DNA from: JANMDR01 sp031376425
GTDB lineage: Bacteria > Pseudomonadota > Gammaproteobacteria > Burkholderiales > Usitatibacteraceae
Direction: 5' to 3'
NCBI GenBank assembly: GCA_031376425.1
Contig: JANMDR010000018.1
Coordinates: 1-5,985 of the forward strand
Length of the DNA: 5,985 nt
Shown here: piece by piece, positions 1-5,283 of the stretch
How the letters are laid out: the number at the start of each line of letters is the position of its first letter
Numbering within the stretch: position 1 is the stretch's first letter
Notes under the pieces: generated by a model
Databases searched by the model: none
Told to the model about the DNA's origin: nothing
What the model saw: the letters and a program-made list of their open reading frames with translations, nothing else
Program-made: the position numbers and the translations under genes

Positions 1-1
1 T

Positions 2-1114
2 TTTTTAAACGAAGCCTCGCTGGTTGGCAAACTTTCCCACCCCAACATCGTGGCGGTGCATGATGCGGTGGTAGACGGCGAATTACGCTATATCGTGATG
101 GAATGCGTGAATGGCGGCAACCTTAAAAAGTTTTGTACCGAAACGAACCTCCTGCCCGTGCGCCAAGCGGTATTATTGATTTTTAAAGCTTGTCGGGCGC
201 TGGATTATGCGTTTCAGCAAGGTGTAATTCATCGTGATATTAAATCCGCCAATATTTTATTGTCTGATCGCGATGATATAAAAATTTCTGATTTTGGCAC
301 CGCGCAAATTTCCCAAGCCACCCACACCCAAATTGATGGTTTTGTCGGTTCCCCCGCCTATATGGCACCAGAGCAAATTAATGAGGAAAGCCCTTCGGTG
401 CAGACCGATATTTATTCGCTTGGCGTGGTGATGTATGAATTACTAGCGGGTAGATTGCCGTTTTTTGCACAAAGCTCTGTGGCTGTCATCAACAAAATTT
501 TGAATGAAGAAGCGCCAAGCTTAAAGAAGATTCGCCCTGATATTCCCGAGAAATTGGTGGAAATTGTTGAACGCGCAATGGCAAAGGATGCCCGTAATCG
601 CTACCCCGCGTGGTATGCGATGGCGCGTGATTTAGCGGATACGTTTCCACAGCTTGAAAAATATAGCTTTGAAATATCATCGGCCGAAAAATTTAATGCC
701 CTGCGTAAATTGGACTTTTTTTCCAGCTTTAAAGATTCAGAGTTGTGGGAAGTTTTGCGCGGTGCCATTTGGGAAATTCATAGCCGAGAACAAAGCTTGA
801 TGCTGGAAGGCGATGTAGGCCATGCGTTTTTTATCATCGTGGCTGGACAAGTAAAAGTAATGAAAGACGGCAAGGTATTAAACGTCTTAAAAGATGGCGA
901 CTGCTTCGGCGAGATGGCCTATTTAAGTGGCGGTACCACCAAGCGCACCGCTTCCATTATTGCCATGAGCGAAGTGCAATTATTGAAAGTGCAGGATGTC
1001 CAGTTAGAACAATTATCAGATGCTTGTCAGTTGCGTTTTAATCGCCAATTTTTACGCACTTTGATTGAGCGATTGGCGTTTACGTCGAATGTATTGGCAC
1101 AAGTTAGACATTAG
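2..1114 (+). CDS. Ser/Thr protein kinase fused to a cyclic nucleotide-binding domain (5' end cut by window edge)
   Basis: Only the C-terminal 370 residues are in the window. The reading frame is open from base 2, and the first visible residues (NEASLVGKLSHPNIV) are the kinase alpha-C helix, so the Gly-rich loop and ATP-binding Lys lie upstream. A GTG at base 50 is an internal Val codon, not a start. Visible kinase motifs are the catalytic loop HRDIKSAN (230-253), DFG (290-298), the activation-segment end GSPAYMAPEQI, and the DIYSLGVVMYELLAGRLPF helix, so all catalytic-loop residues are present. After about 20 linker residues comes a cNMP-binding fold (FFSSFKDSEL... to LLKVQ, about 710-1000). 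Its phosphate-binding cassette FGEMAYLSGGTTKRTASI keeps the Glu and the Arg expected for cAMP/cGMP binding. This is presumably a cytosolic Hanks-type kinase gated by a nucleotide or other ligand; the ligand and targets are inferred, not shown. No transmembrane or PASTA segment follows. The next gene starts 23 bases downstream on the same strand. Confidence 0.93.
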   Translation, partial: FLNEASLVGKLSHPNIVAVHDAVVDGELRYIVMECVNGGNLKKFCTETNLLPVRQAVLLIFKACRALDYAFQQGVIHRDIKSANILLSDRDDIKISDFGTAQISQATHTQIDGFVGSPAYMAPEQINEESPSVQTDIYSLGVVMYELLAGRLPFFAQSSVAVINKILNEEAPSLKKIRPDIPEKLVEIVERAMAKDARNRYPAWYAMARDLADTFPQLEKYSFEISSAEKFNALRKLDFFSSFKDSELWEVLRGAIWEIHSREQSLMLEGDVGHAFFIIVAGQVKVMKDGKVLNVLKDGDCFGEMAYLSGGTTKRTASIIAMSEVQLLKVQDVQLEQLSDACQLRFNRQFLRTLIERLAFTSNVLAQVRH

Positions 1115-1127
1115 AAATAAACTATTT

Positions 1128-1134
1128 GGAGAAG
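1128..1134 (+). promoter_or_regulatory. Ribosome binding site that fixes the start of the PHA-system gene
   Basis: GGAGAAG lies with GGAG at 1128-1131, six bases before the ATG at 1138. A TTG at 1126 is in the same frame but overlaps this Shine-Dalgarno, so the ATG is the better start. The site sits in the 23-base gap after the kinase stop codon, which fits translation of a shared transcript. Confidence 0.8.
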
Positions 1135-1137
1135 AAT

Positions 1138-1572
1138 ATGGCAGATATTTCGATTCACCGCAAACATACCCTAGGCTTGAAAGATGCCCGTGTTGCGGCT
1201 GACAAAATGGCAGAGAAGTTGGGCGAGCAGTTTGATTTAACTGGCGACTGGCATGGCGATACCTTAAAGTTTTCGCGCAGTGGCGTCAACGGCACCTTAA
1301 AAATTTCCGCTACCGCAATGGATTTAGAAGTCACCCTAGGCTTTATGCTGAAAATGATGAAAGGCACGATTGAGCCAGCAATCAATACCCAGCTAGATAA
1401 GGTACTCGCATCCGCTGCAAAATCGGCAGACAAAGAACCGGCTGCAAAAGCACCAGCTGCAAAAGCGACAGCTAAAGAACCAGTTGCAAAGGCAGCGGCT
1501 AAAACACCAGCCAAACCTGTAGCAAAGACCGCAGCGGTTGCCGCTAAAAAGCCTGCACCGAAGAAGAAATAG
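1138..1572 (+). CDS. Polyhydroxyalkanoic acid system (PHA_gran_rgn) protein with histone H1-like Lys/Ala/Pro tail
   Basis: The product has 144 residues. Residues 1-91 match the pattern of the small polyhydroxyalkanoic acid system family (about 90 residues): an ISIHRKHTLGLKDAR opening, then an amphipathic helix, DTLKFSRSGVNGTLKI, and a closing LEVTLGFMLKMMKGTIEPAI segment. Residues 92-144 are a low-complexity tail of AAK, PAK and KPAA-like units ending PKKK, very basic and probably disordered. Similar tails occur in PhaF and AlgP, where they bind DNA. By analogy this protein may sit on PHA granules and link them to the nucleoid; that role is inferred. There is no signal peptide or membrane segment. 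The gene follows the kinase by 23 bases and is probably co-transcribed. It converges on the TAXI gene with only 23 bases between stops. The main doubt is function, since the family itself is poorly characterised. Confidence 0.85.
   Translation: MADISIHRKHTLGLKDARVAADKMAEKLGEQFDLTGDWHGDTLKFSRSGVNGTLKISATAMDLEVTLGFMLKMMKGTIEPAINTQLDKVLASAAKSADKEPAAKAPAAKATAKEPVAKAAAKTPAKPVAKTAAVAAKKPAPKKK
1411..1569 (+). repeat. Degenerate Ala/Lys/Pro codon repeat encoding the basic tail
   Basis: This stretch encodes residues 92-144 of the PHA-system protein as imperfect 5-8 residue units (PAAKA, TAKEPVAKA, KTPAKPVAK). At DNA level GCTGCAAAAGC recurs at 1441-1451 and 1456-1466, and related GCNAAA units continue to the end. 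Such tracts commonly vary in length between strains through slippage or recombination. Confidence 0.75.
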
Positions 1573-1577
1573 CGATC

Positions 1578-1607
1578 GGATTGTGCCGTAATAGACTACT
1601 TCAATCC
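1578..1607. terminator. Possible weak bidirectional stem-loop between convergent genes
   Basis: GGATTG (1578-1583) and CAATCC (1602-1607) form a 6-bp inverted repeat around the 23-base gap between the convergent stops, with a short inner GTA/TAC pairing. There is no T-run on either side, so a standard Rho-independent terminator is not supported. It is listed because no other terminator candidate exists between these two converging units. Confidence 0.2.
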
Positions 1608-2924
1608 CGCTATGCGGCCAGCCACTAGTTCCAAGTGGCTGCGTAATTCATACCATGTCTTTACCATTGAGCCTGGCCCTTTGAGTGCATCGGTGCGTTC
1701 ATACAACCTTGCCAAGCGCGCAGAAAATGCCGTGTTTGCTGCTTCTACAAGCATTCTGTCGGCATTTTTATTGCCTGCATAAGCGATAATTTCATCTTCT
1801 AAGGCGCGGGCGTTTTGATATATTTTGGTAATTTTTTGCGTCATGCGCAAACCCAAAAGCTTTGGCACCATATCAGACGCAGAAACCAAAATTGCGCCAA
1901 GCGGAATTAGCAGCACCCACAAACGCATCACCAAATTAGCTAGCCAAAACGGCAGATAGCGATACAGCACCGGCGTGCCATTTTTGTATTGTTGCTCTAC
2001 GCTTTCAGGAATGTCAAATTCTTGAAACTTGCTAATGCTGGGAAATTCCCGCTGTGCATGCAGCAAACTACCCCCTCCGTGCACTTCTTTCACTGCTTTC
2101 ACCAGCAAGTAAAGTACCGCTGGATGCACATCATCTTTTGCTACCAATGTTGCCGTAGCGGCTAAGGTTTGTATGTCCGTTGCCGGTAAATTTTGCACTA
2201 AGTTCATCAAGCCTTTAGGGATCATTATTTTGCTCAGCGCGGGCATATGCCTTGAATAAGCCTCAGCGGTGGACATATTCATCAAACTAATATTGGGAGC
2301 CGCCAAAAGCTGGTTTACCACCGGCGCATTCGATGAGGCAATGATCATGACGGCATCTAGCTCGCCCGCTAAGAGTGCCTTGGCAGCATCGGCCGAGGCA
2401 AGCTTTTGCAGGCTGCTGTTTTGCTCATTGACGCCGTTAGCGGCTAACAACGCGGTAGCCACGGGCAAGGTGCCGCTTCCCGCTGCGCCCACGCCAATGC
2501 GCATGCCCTGTAAGGCAGTTAACTTTTCGATGGGTGGCATTACGTTTTTACCACTAGCTTGCGGCTTATAAAACACCCATAATGGCTCATAAAACAAACT
2601 ACCAAGTGCCACGATGCTATCTACTTGAGTATCTCCGGCAATGCCGGTTTGCAACATGGCAATTTGTACATCGCTATTTAAATCGCGCAAGGCCGCTATA
2701 TTTTCCACCGAGCCATTGGTATAACGCACTTCAAGCTTAACGCCATCGGCCGCTAACAGCTTGGCGTATTGGTCAGCATACTGTGCGTAAGCACCAGACT
2801 TCGCACCCGCAGCAATCACCAAGGTTTTAGGCACGGTAGGTTTTAGCCATTTCCACGCGTAAAACAAAGAAATTGCGACGATACAAGCTGCCATGATGGC
2901 AACTATTTTTTGTTTCGATGTCAT
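1596..2924 (-). CDS. TAXI-family TRAP-type solute-binding protein, membrane-tethered
   Basis: The product has 442 residues. Residues 7-24 are a hydrophobic helix (IVAIMAACIVAISLFYAW) with no lipobox or clear signal-peptidase site, so it is probably an uncleaved anchor. Then comes a TAXI-type binding domain: LVIAAGAKSGAYAQYADQYA near residue 35, NGSVENIAALRDLNSDVQIA near 70-90, and GMRIGVGAAGSGTLPVATAL near 140-160. A second membrane helix lies at about 328-349 (LANLVMRLWVLLIPLGAIL), followed by roughly 90 helical, charged residues. This predicts a periplasmic binding domain held between two helices, with the C-terminal tail in the cytoplasm. TRAP SBPs normally deliver substrate (e.g. organic acids, glutamate) to a DctQM permease; none is in this window and the ligand is unknown. 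The ATG is 16 bases after the manC-like stop, with a weak AGGG eight bases upstream, so it is likely the second gene of that operon. Confidence 0.88.
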   Translation of the reverse strand: MTSKQKIVAIMAACIVAISLFYAWKWLKPTVPKTLVIAAGAKSGAYAQYADQYAKLLAADGVKLEVRYTNGSVENIAALRDLNSDVQIAMLQTGIAGDTQVDSIVALGSLFYEPLWVFYKPQASGKNVMPPIEKLTALQGMRIGVGAAGSGTLPVATALLAANGVNEQNSSLQKLASADAAKALLAGELDAVMIIASSNAPVVNQLLAAPNISLMNMSTAEAYSRHMPALSKIMIPKGLMNLVQNLPATDIQTLAATATLVAKDDVHPAVLYLLVKAVKEVHGGGSLLHAQREFPSISKFQEFDIPESVEQQYKNGTPVLYRYLPFWLANLVMRLWVLLIPLGAILVSASDMVPKLLGLRMTQKITKIYQNARALEDEIIAYAGNKNADRMLVEAANTAFSARLARLYERTDALKGPGSMVKTWYELRSHLELVAGRIAGLK

Positions 2925-2940
2925 GTGCTTAACCCTGTTG

Positions 2941-4359
2941 TTATTTTTCTATTGTTCTGCCGTATTGATCGTCATAGCGTTCAATATCGTCCTCGCCTAC
3001 ATAGCTGCCTACCTGTACTTCAATAATTTGCAAGGGTTCTTCGCCAATATTTTCCAGGCGATGCTTTACGCCAGCAGGAATAAAAGTGCTTTCATTTTCA
3101 CTAAGCACCGTGTTCGACGGCCCGCGGGTAACCAACGCCTTACCACGCACCACCACCCAATGTTCGGACCGATGCTTGTGGCTTTGCAAACTCAGCCTGC
3201 CGTTAGGTGCAACTTCAATGCGCTTTAACTTAAAACCGGGTGCTTCTTCGAGCACCGTATAACTACCCCACGGCCGATTCACCGTTAAATGTTCGTGATG
3301 CTCTGTAGAACCGCGTGCCGCAAGGGTATCCACCACCTGCTTTACTTTTTGTGAGTGACCGTGTTTGCTCACTAGCACCGCATCGGCAGTTTCTACCACC
3401 GTCACATCTTCTAGCCCCACTACCGCTACAAAGCGTTTTTCGCTACGTACCAAGGTGTTTTTACAATCAATCATCACGGCGTTGCCACGGCTAGCGTTAC
3501 CGTCTTTATCCTTCTGCGTAATTTCATAAACTGCATCCCACGTACCGGCATCTGACCAGCCAATATCAGCAGGAATTAAAAATAAATTATCGGTTTTTTC
3601 AAGTACACCGTGGTCAATCGAAATGCTTGGAGACGCCCAAAAATTGGCCCTTAAGGCCTGATCAAAAGTTTGCCCACTGGCAACATCGGCCGTTATTTTA
3701 TCCAACGCCAATTGCATTGCCGGCAAGGTTTGCGCTACGGCATTTAAGATGGCCGAGGCCTTCCAAACAAACATGCCAGAGTTCCAAAAATAACCGCCAT
3801 CACGCAGAAATTGCTCAGCAGTAGCAAGATCAGGCTTTTCTTTAAACTGCAACACTGGCCGCACAGCTGCGCCACCATTTACATCTGTTTTAATATACCC
3901 AAACCCTGTATCAGGCCGCGTAGGCACAATGCCAAAAGTAACCAACTTACCTGTATTTGCGGCTTCAACTGCCAATTGCAATTGCGTATGAAACGCGGGT
4001 ACGTTGGTGATTACATGATCTGACGGTAACACGACCAGCACGGGGTCTTGCTTCAGCAAGGCAAACTTCAACGCCGCCACCGCAATCGCCGGTGCGGTAT
4101 TACGCGCCACCGGTTCAAGAATAGTCGCAAACTGCTGCAGCGCCGCGTAACCATGGCCACGTGCGGTAGACTCGCTAGAAATCACCGTAATGGCATCCGC
4201 TGCAATCAAGGGCTGCAGGCGCTTGGCGGTAGCGTCCAGCATAGAATCATCGCCATCAAGGGCTAAAAACTGCTTAGGACTTTGCGCCCGCGAAAGCGGC
4301 CATAAGCGGCTACCCTGCCCGCCTGCGAGAATAAGAGCTTGGATTGTTGGTGTGGTCAA
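2941..4359 (-). CDS. manC: Bifunctional mannose-1-phosphate guanylyltransferase / mannose-6-phosphate isomerase
   Basis: The product has 472 residues, close to the usual ~470-480 of AlgA/ManC/XanB enzymes. The N-terminal nucleotidyltransferase shows LILAGGQGSRLWPLSR with PKQF (residues 9-31), EPVARNTAPA (82-91), LPSDH (111-115), TGFGYI, FKEKPD and YFWNSGMF. The C-terminal type II isomerase cupin begins at NRPWGSY (361) and holds the metal-site motif SHKHRSEHWVVV (about 393-404) and a later His in AGVKHRLEN (433). It should convert fructose-6-P to mannose-6-P and mannose-1-P plus GTP to GDP-mannose in the cytosol, for LPS, exopolysaccharide or glycan synthesis. The start is TTG at 4359: no ATG lies before the LAGG motif, and GGAA sits eight bases upstream. 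The TTG overlaps the TGA of the toxin-remnant frame (TTGA). The TAXI gene follows after 16 bases. No other sugar-pathway gene is present in the window. Confidence 0.95.
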   Translation of the reverse strand: MTTPTIQALILAGGQGSRLWPLSRAQSPKQFLALDGDDSMLDATAKRLQPLIAADAITVISSESTARGHGYAALQQFATILEPVARNTAPAIAVAALKFALLKQDPVLVVLPSDHVITNVPAFHTQLQLAVEAANTGKLVTFGIVPTRPDTGFGYIKTDVNGGAAVRPVLQFKEKPDLATAEQFLRDGGYFWNSGMFVWKASAILNAVAQTLPAMQLALDKITADVASGQTFDQALRANFWASPSISIDHGVLEKTDNLFLIPADIGWSDAGTWDAVYEITQKDKDGNASRGNAVMIDCKNTLVRSEKRFVAVVGLEDVTVVETADAVLVSKHGHSQKVKQVVDTLAARGSTEHHEHLTVNRPWGSYTVLEEAPGFKLKRIEVAPNGRLSLQSHKHRSEHWVVVRGKALVTRGPSNTVLSENESTFIPAGVKHRLENIGEEPLQIIEVQVGSYVGEDDIERYDDQYGRTIEK

Positions 4360-4398
4360 AATTTAAGTTCCGGTAATGGGTATAGAAAAAATATGGGT

Positions 4399-4427
4399 GT
4401 TAAAAATAACTGGGTGATTTCCATCAA
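4399..4427 (-). promoter_or_regulatory. Candidate sigma-70 promoter for the manC-TAXI operon
   Basis: On the minus strand TTGATG (4427-4422) and TTTAAC (4404-4399) are separated by 17 bases, each matching four of six consensus positions. Transcription would begin near 4392, about 33 bases before the TTG start. The segment is AT-rich and lies just beyond the last recognisable toxin codon. It is the best candidate seen by eye; transcription from the vapB promoter could also read through. Confidence 0.35.
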
Positions 4428-4436
4428 TATAAAATC

Positions 4437-4581
4437 AAGTGCGGCGCGTAAGGAGGTTGCAACGGCGGCAGCATTTGCTGCATTTGGGTAACTCGGCTGC
4501 GACAAAATGCGGATACACCCATTGGGGTAATCGGGCAGGAGCCCAGCCGTGCTCAAGGTTCGCGTTCAGCCAATCTGCGCC
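4437..4581 (-). pseudogene. vapC: VapC-type PIN-domain toxin remnant (N- and C-terminal deletions, two frameshifts)
   Basis: Directly after the antitoxin stop, three minus-strand frames together spell part of a VapC toxin. DWLNANLEHGW is read down to about 4543, SCPIT in a second frame at 4540-4526, and NGCIRILSQPSYPNA followed by VATSLRAAL in a third frame from 4523 to 4437. In VapC families this is the continuous run (R)WF-x-GWA-SCP-(L/I)T-(x)NG-(F/C)-(V/I)RI-LSQ-x-YPN. Single missing bases near 4541 and near 4524 explain the shifts. The first ~20-25 residues, with the first catalytic Asp (LLDVNVLIAL-like), are absent, as are the last ~60 with the remaining acidic residues. Only about 48 of roughly 140 residues survive, so no nuclease activity is possible. 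An ATG overlapping the vapB stop (TGATG) hits a stop after five codons. Frame 3 continues past 4437 with unrelated codons to a TGA overlapping the manC start. Confidence 0.8.
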
Positions 4582-4582
4582 A

Positions 4583-4825
4583 TCAAATACCCGCAACGTC
4601 ACGCAGGCGATTAACATCTTCGTTGGTCACGATTTTACCGCCAGCGGACGACGCGCGAAAGCCGCTTGGCGAATGTGCATTATTTATACAGCCTGCGACC
4701 AAATCGCTCACCAGCGCCCGACGCAAGGGTTGCGACACCGCCTGCCCCGCAGTCACTCGCTCGCAATTAGCCAACTCGCGAACCGCCGCTAAAACATCAT
4801 CATCGATATTAAATGTGGTACGCAT
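4583..4825 (-). CDS. vapB: VapB-type ribbon-helix-helix antitoxin (orphan)
   Basis: The product has 80 residues, a normal antitoxin length. The N-terminus MRTTFNIDDDVLAAVRELAN is the beta-strand plus helix of a ribbon-helix-helix DNA-binding fold (family pattern MRTTL-x-IDDDVL-x-AA-x-ELA). The next segment, TAGQAVSQPLRRAL, is the second helix, where S(E/A)LARRAL is usual. The C-terminal GGKIVTNEDVNRLRD matches the toxin-binding tail seen in this class. The ATG at 4825 starts the conserved domain; the frame stays open upstream to 4936, but those residues are unlike the family and are rejected. Its ribosome site is weak (AAGA five bases before ATG). It should repress its own promoter and neutralise VapC, but the neighbouring toxin is destroyed, so it is an orphan. 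It may still act on a related toxin elsewhere (inference). The domain itself looks undamaged, with one unusual Pro in helix 2 (QPLRRAL). Confidence 0.82.
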   Translation of the reverse strand: MRTTFNIDDDVLAAVRELANCERVTAGQAVSQPLRRALVSDLVAGCINNAHSPSGFRASSAGGKIVTNEDVNRLRDVAGI

Positions 4826-4849
4826 AAAAATCTTAAATAGTTGATGCAG

Positions 4850-4865
4850 TGATGTTAGCACATCA
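4850..4865. promoter_or_regulatory. Palindrome, likely VapB operator
   Basis: TGATGT (4850-4855) and ACATCA (4860-4865) form a perfect 6-bp inverted repeat around TAGC, ending 25 bases upstream of the vapB ATG. Ribbon-helix-helix antitoxins typically bind such short palindromes in their own promoters. It overlaps the candidate -10 box, so binding would block RNA polymerase. Assignment is by position and symmetry only. Confidence 0.5.
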
Positions 4866-4880
4866 GTGTTTTCTATCCAA
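4852..4880 (-). promoter_or_regulatory. Candidate vapB promoter
   Basis: On the minus strand TTGGAT (4880-4875) and TAACAT (4857-4852) are separated by 17 bases. The -10 matches four of six positions, the -35 only three. Transcription would start near 4845, giving a leader of about 20 bases before the antitoxin ATG. The -10 lies inside the 4850-4865 palindrome, as expected for an autoregulated toxin-antitoxin promoter. Confidence 0.35.
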
Positions 4881-4963
4881 ATTCCGAGTAAAGGACACCA
4901 TTCTTTGTAAGTGAGAGATGGACAGGTAAAGTGCAATGCCTTGCTGAGCGTGATATGCCTTTC

Positions 4964-4981
4964 TGGCCTAATTCTAGGCCA
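4964..4981. repeat. Perfect 7-bp hairpin TGGCCTA-ATTC-TAGGCCA
   Basis: The arms TGGCCTA and TAGGCCA pair perfectly around a four-base loop. On the plus strand it is followed by a T-rich stretch (TTTATTCT), so it could be a weak Rho-independent terminator for plus-strand transcription. No plus-strand gene ends just upstream, so a protein-binding site or element-end structure is equally possible. Confidence 0.4.
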
Positions 4982-5161
4982 TTTATTCTCTACTTATGAT
5001 TGCGCTGGTTTTAAGCGGGATTACCGTTGGCTTAAGGGGGGGCGCGTGATGTAGTGGCGGTGAGGATAGTGGGATTGCGGCGGAGCCCGATTTGAAAAGT
5101 GCTTAAGCTGGCGTCGATGGTTCTGGTAATAGCAACAGCAGGGAAGCGAGCAATGGTGAGG

Positions 5162-5206
5162 GTGTATGCCAATATCAGGCGATACGCGTGCGTATTGCCT
5201 ATACAC
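5162..5206. repeat. Long two-part inverted repeat upstream of the transposase
   Basis: The inner arms are AGGCGATACGC (5177-5187) and GCGTATTGCCT (5190-5200), paired over 11 positions with a single G-T mismatch and only GT between them. The outer arms GTGTAT (5162-5167) and ATACAC (5201-5206) pair perfectly, leaving a nine-base bulge on the left. It ends 77 bases before the transposase ATG. It could be a transposase or regulator binding site, or a leader RNA hairpin. The two-base centre favours a DNA palindrome or cruciform over a simple RNA loop. Symmetry is clear; function is unknown. Confidence 0.6.
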
Positions 5207-5283
5207 GTTGCGATAGCCATCAATTTATTTTGAAGAAATTCCCCTTTGGACATGCCTTATTTTACCTGTAAGCTGCGGAGTTT

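Larger units (their letters stand above)
4881..5283. other. Gene-poor spacer between vapB and the transposase
   Basis: No frame here resembles a known protein. Short open frames exist on both strands; the longest is 73 codons on the minus strand (5253-5032), with no recognisable motif. A plus-strand frame without a good start (5107-5271) ends 12 bases before the transposase ATG. What can be seen is a 7-bp hairpin at 4964-4981, a run of seven G at 5036-5042, and a long inverted repeat at 5162-5206. The segment is probably the left flank of the mobile element plus old junction DNA, but no element boundary or target duplication could be identified. Confidence 0.5.

Noticed and set aside
50..1114. 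GTG at base 50 as the start of the kinase gene
   Set aside because: The frame is open to base 2 and the codons before it encode the conserved kinase alpha-C region (NEASLVGKLSHPNI), so the gene begins outside the window.
1126..1137. TTG start for the PHA-system protein, four codons earlier
   Set aside because: It would place the start codon on top of the Shine-Dalgarno GGAG; ATG 1138 has correct spacing and begins at the family's usual N-terminus.
1155..1514. 119-codon minus-strand frame inside the PHA-system gene
   Set aside because: Its Ala/Gly/Ser-rich product is the mirror of the Lys/Ala repeat codons on the other strand; it has no homology signal.
2893..3228. 111-codon plus-strand frame across the manC-TAXI junction
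   Set aside because: It is antisense to the conserved isomerase domain of manC and the N-terminus of the TAXI protein; it is a shadow.
4439..4792. 117-codon plus-strand frame opposite vapB/vapC
   Set aside because: It is antisense to recognisable antitoxin and toxin codons and its composition (Arg/His/Ala-rich) is that of a shadow frame.
4826..4936. Upstream extension of the antitoxin to an ATG at 4936
   Set aside because: The extra 37 residues are unlike antitoxins, would cover the promoter and operator, and the domain starts exactly at ATG 4825.
5036..5042. Run of seven G as a phase-variation tract
   Set aside because: It lies outside any supported coding region or promoter, so a single homopolymer is not evidence of a switch.
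5032..5253. 73-codon minus-strand frame divergent from the transposase
   Set aside because: The ribosome site is only marginal (AGG ten bases before the ATG), there is no recognisable motif, and it spans the long inverted repeat. Coding cannot be excluded but is not supported.
5107..5271. Plus-strand open frame ending 12 bases before the transposase ATG
   Set aside because: It has no suitable start codon or ribosome site and no recognised motif; it could be a gene-end fragment but nothing identifies it.
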